Below are positions 13,354 through 13,740 of a stretch of 13,740 bases of DNA, piece after piece. The translations under genes and the position numbers were made by a program. The notes under the pieces were generated by a model, which made no database searches, had not been told where the DNA came from, and worked only from the letters and a program-made list of their open reading frames with translations. Location: assembly GCF_000330505.1 (NCBI RefSeq), contig NW_004191777.1, positions 444,556 through 458,295 of the forward strand. The letters run 5' to 3'. The stretch comes from Entamoeba invadens IP1 (Eukaryota; Evosea; Mastigamoebida; Endamoebidae). Positions within the stretch are counted from its first letter, which is position 1; each line of letters begins with the position of its first letter.

Positions 13354-13545
13354 AATAGAGACCACACATTCTCAAAAGTGTTTTTTCCTTTTCTTCTCGA
13401 TAAAAAACCAAGTTTTTGAAATGACTAAACACTGCGATTTGTGTTTTAAATAACTGGTCACGAACGGGGTCTTGTGCAAATCCAATTATAATATCCCGAA
13501 ACACAGTTCTTAATAAAGTTACTAGAAAATGAGACTTTAAGTTCG

Positions 13546-13607
13546 CTGTAAAATAATTAGTCTTTCTAAGAAAATAGAAACTTTGAACTGGAAAAGAACT
13601 CAAGAGA
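13546..13607 (+). promoter_or_regulatory. Probable core promoter of the last gene
   Basis: A TATA-like TGTAAAATAAT (about 13546-13556) precedes GAAC motifs at 13585-13588 (context TTTGAACTG) and 13596-13599, with the ATG at 13608. The order fits the other promoters in this window. No clear initiator is visible. Confidence 0.4.
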
Positions 13608-13740
13608 ATGGCTGAGACAGAAAATGAGCGCACGCTAGACCAAGCTTCTAAAGAAGCCGTGGACCAAGTTGTGAACATTCCCGCAGCTCAAAGAACACAA
13701 GTTGAGTCACTCTTTTATGACGTTGCGATTGGGTTTAAAG
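13608..13740 (+). CDS. 5' end of an unrecognised gene, cut by the window edge
   Basis: 44 complete codons from an ATG continue in frame to the edge, beginning MAETENERTLDQ and continuing with a soluble, polar sequence (an IPAAQRTQVESLFYDVAIGF segment, residues 24-43). The base composition is clearly coding-like compared with the upstream spacer. An in-frame TGA at 13584-13586 shows no longer N-terminus in this frame, and GAAC motifs lie just upstream. No signal peptide or membrane segment is present in the visible part. I do not recognise the family from so few residues. Confidence 0.65.
   Translation, partial: MAETENERTLDQASKEAVDQVVNIPAAQRTQVESLFYDVAIGFK

Larger units (their letters stand above)
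12519..13545. other. AT-rich intergenic region, no convincing gene
   Basis: This kilobase follows the PDI stop. TAATT and TTATT motifs in the first 30 bases are likely polyadenylation signals. A TATA/GAAC/initiator-like series, then a small hairpin and T-runs, lies at 12546-12628. CCTGT-AAAA-ACAGG (12701-12714) is another small hairpin. From 12780 to 13250 the DNA is nearly pure A/T. From 13360 G and C rise, as before other genes here. A 119-codon minus-strand frame (13319-13678) overlaps the next gene's start and is considered spurious. Confidence 0.5.

Noticed and set aside
13319..13678. 119-codon minus-strand frame as a gene
   Set aside because: It overlaps the start of a better plus-strand gene that has upstream GAAC motifs, its own start lies inside that coding sequence, and its C-terminus dissolves into A/T-rich low-complexity residues.
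1..13740. CRISPR arrays, insertion sequences, tRNA or rRNA genes
   Set aside because: No regularly spaced repeats, transposase-like frames, terminal inverted repeats, cloverleaf-like segments or rRNA-like blocks were seen.

Overview
This is a protist genome window, most likely from Entamoeba. The clues are very AT-rich intergenic DNA, compact genes that mostly lack introns, and short introns with a GTTTGT-type donor and a TAG acceptor. Several start codons also lie 10-60 bases downstream of TATA-like and GAAC elements, the characteristic Entamoeba core promoter parts. The fairly GC-tolerant codon use fits E. invadens or a relative at least as well as E. histolytica. The genus is inferred from gene architecture; the species is a guess.

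Layout, left to right. (1) 461-1329 (+): a tandem CCCH zinc-finger protein, reconstructed as three exons. (2) 2406-2576 (+): ribosomal protein eL40, not fused to ubiquitin. (3) 3125-3829 (+): a short Qa-SNARE (syntaxin). (4) 3908-4801 (-): an unrecognised 297-residue protein, tail to tail with the syntaxin. (5) 5254-8148 (+): the U5 snRNP GTPase Snu114 (EFTUD2 family). (6) 8278-10440 (-): an ER-type Hsp90 (GRP94/endoplasmin) ending in KTEL. (7) 10884-12518 (+): a protein disulfide isomerase, also ending in KTEL. (8) 13608 to the window edge (+): the first 44 codons of an unrecognised gene.

Most genes are separate housekeeping units in mRNA stability or processing, translation, splicing and membrane traffic. 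The exception is the head-to-head pair GRP94/PDI. Two ER-lumen folding factors share a 443-base divergent spacer and carry the same KTEL retrieval tail. Next to the GRP94 core promoter lies a compact cluster of alternating GTCAC/GTGAC half-sites, including a TGACGTGT sequence resembling a bZIP/unfolded-protein-response element. This is the best candidate for a coordinated system in the window. The PDI is also unusual in keeping only its first CGHC active site.

The spacers at 1330-2344, 2577-3050, 4851-5253 and 12519-13545 hold no convincing genes, only AT-rich DNA, small palindromes and 3'-end signals. No tRNA, rRNA, transposon or CRISPR array was seen.
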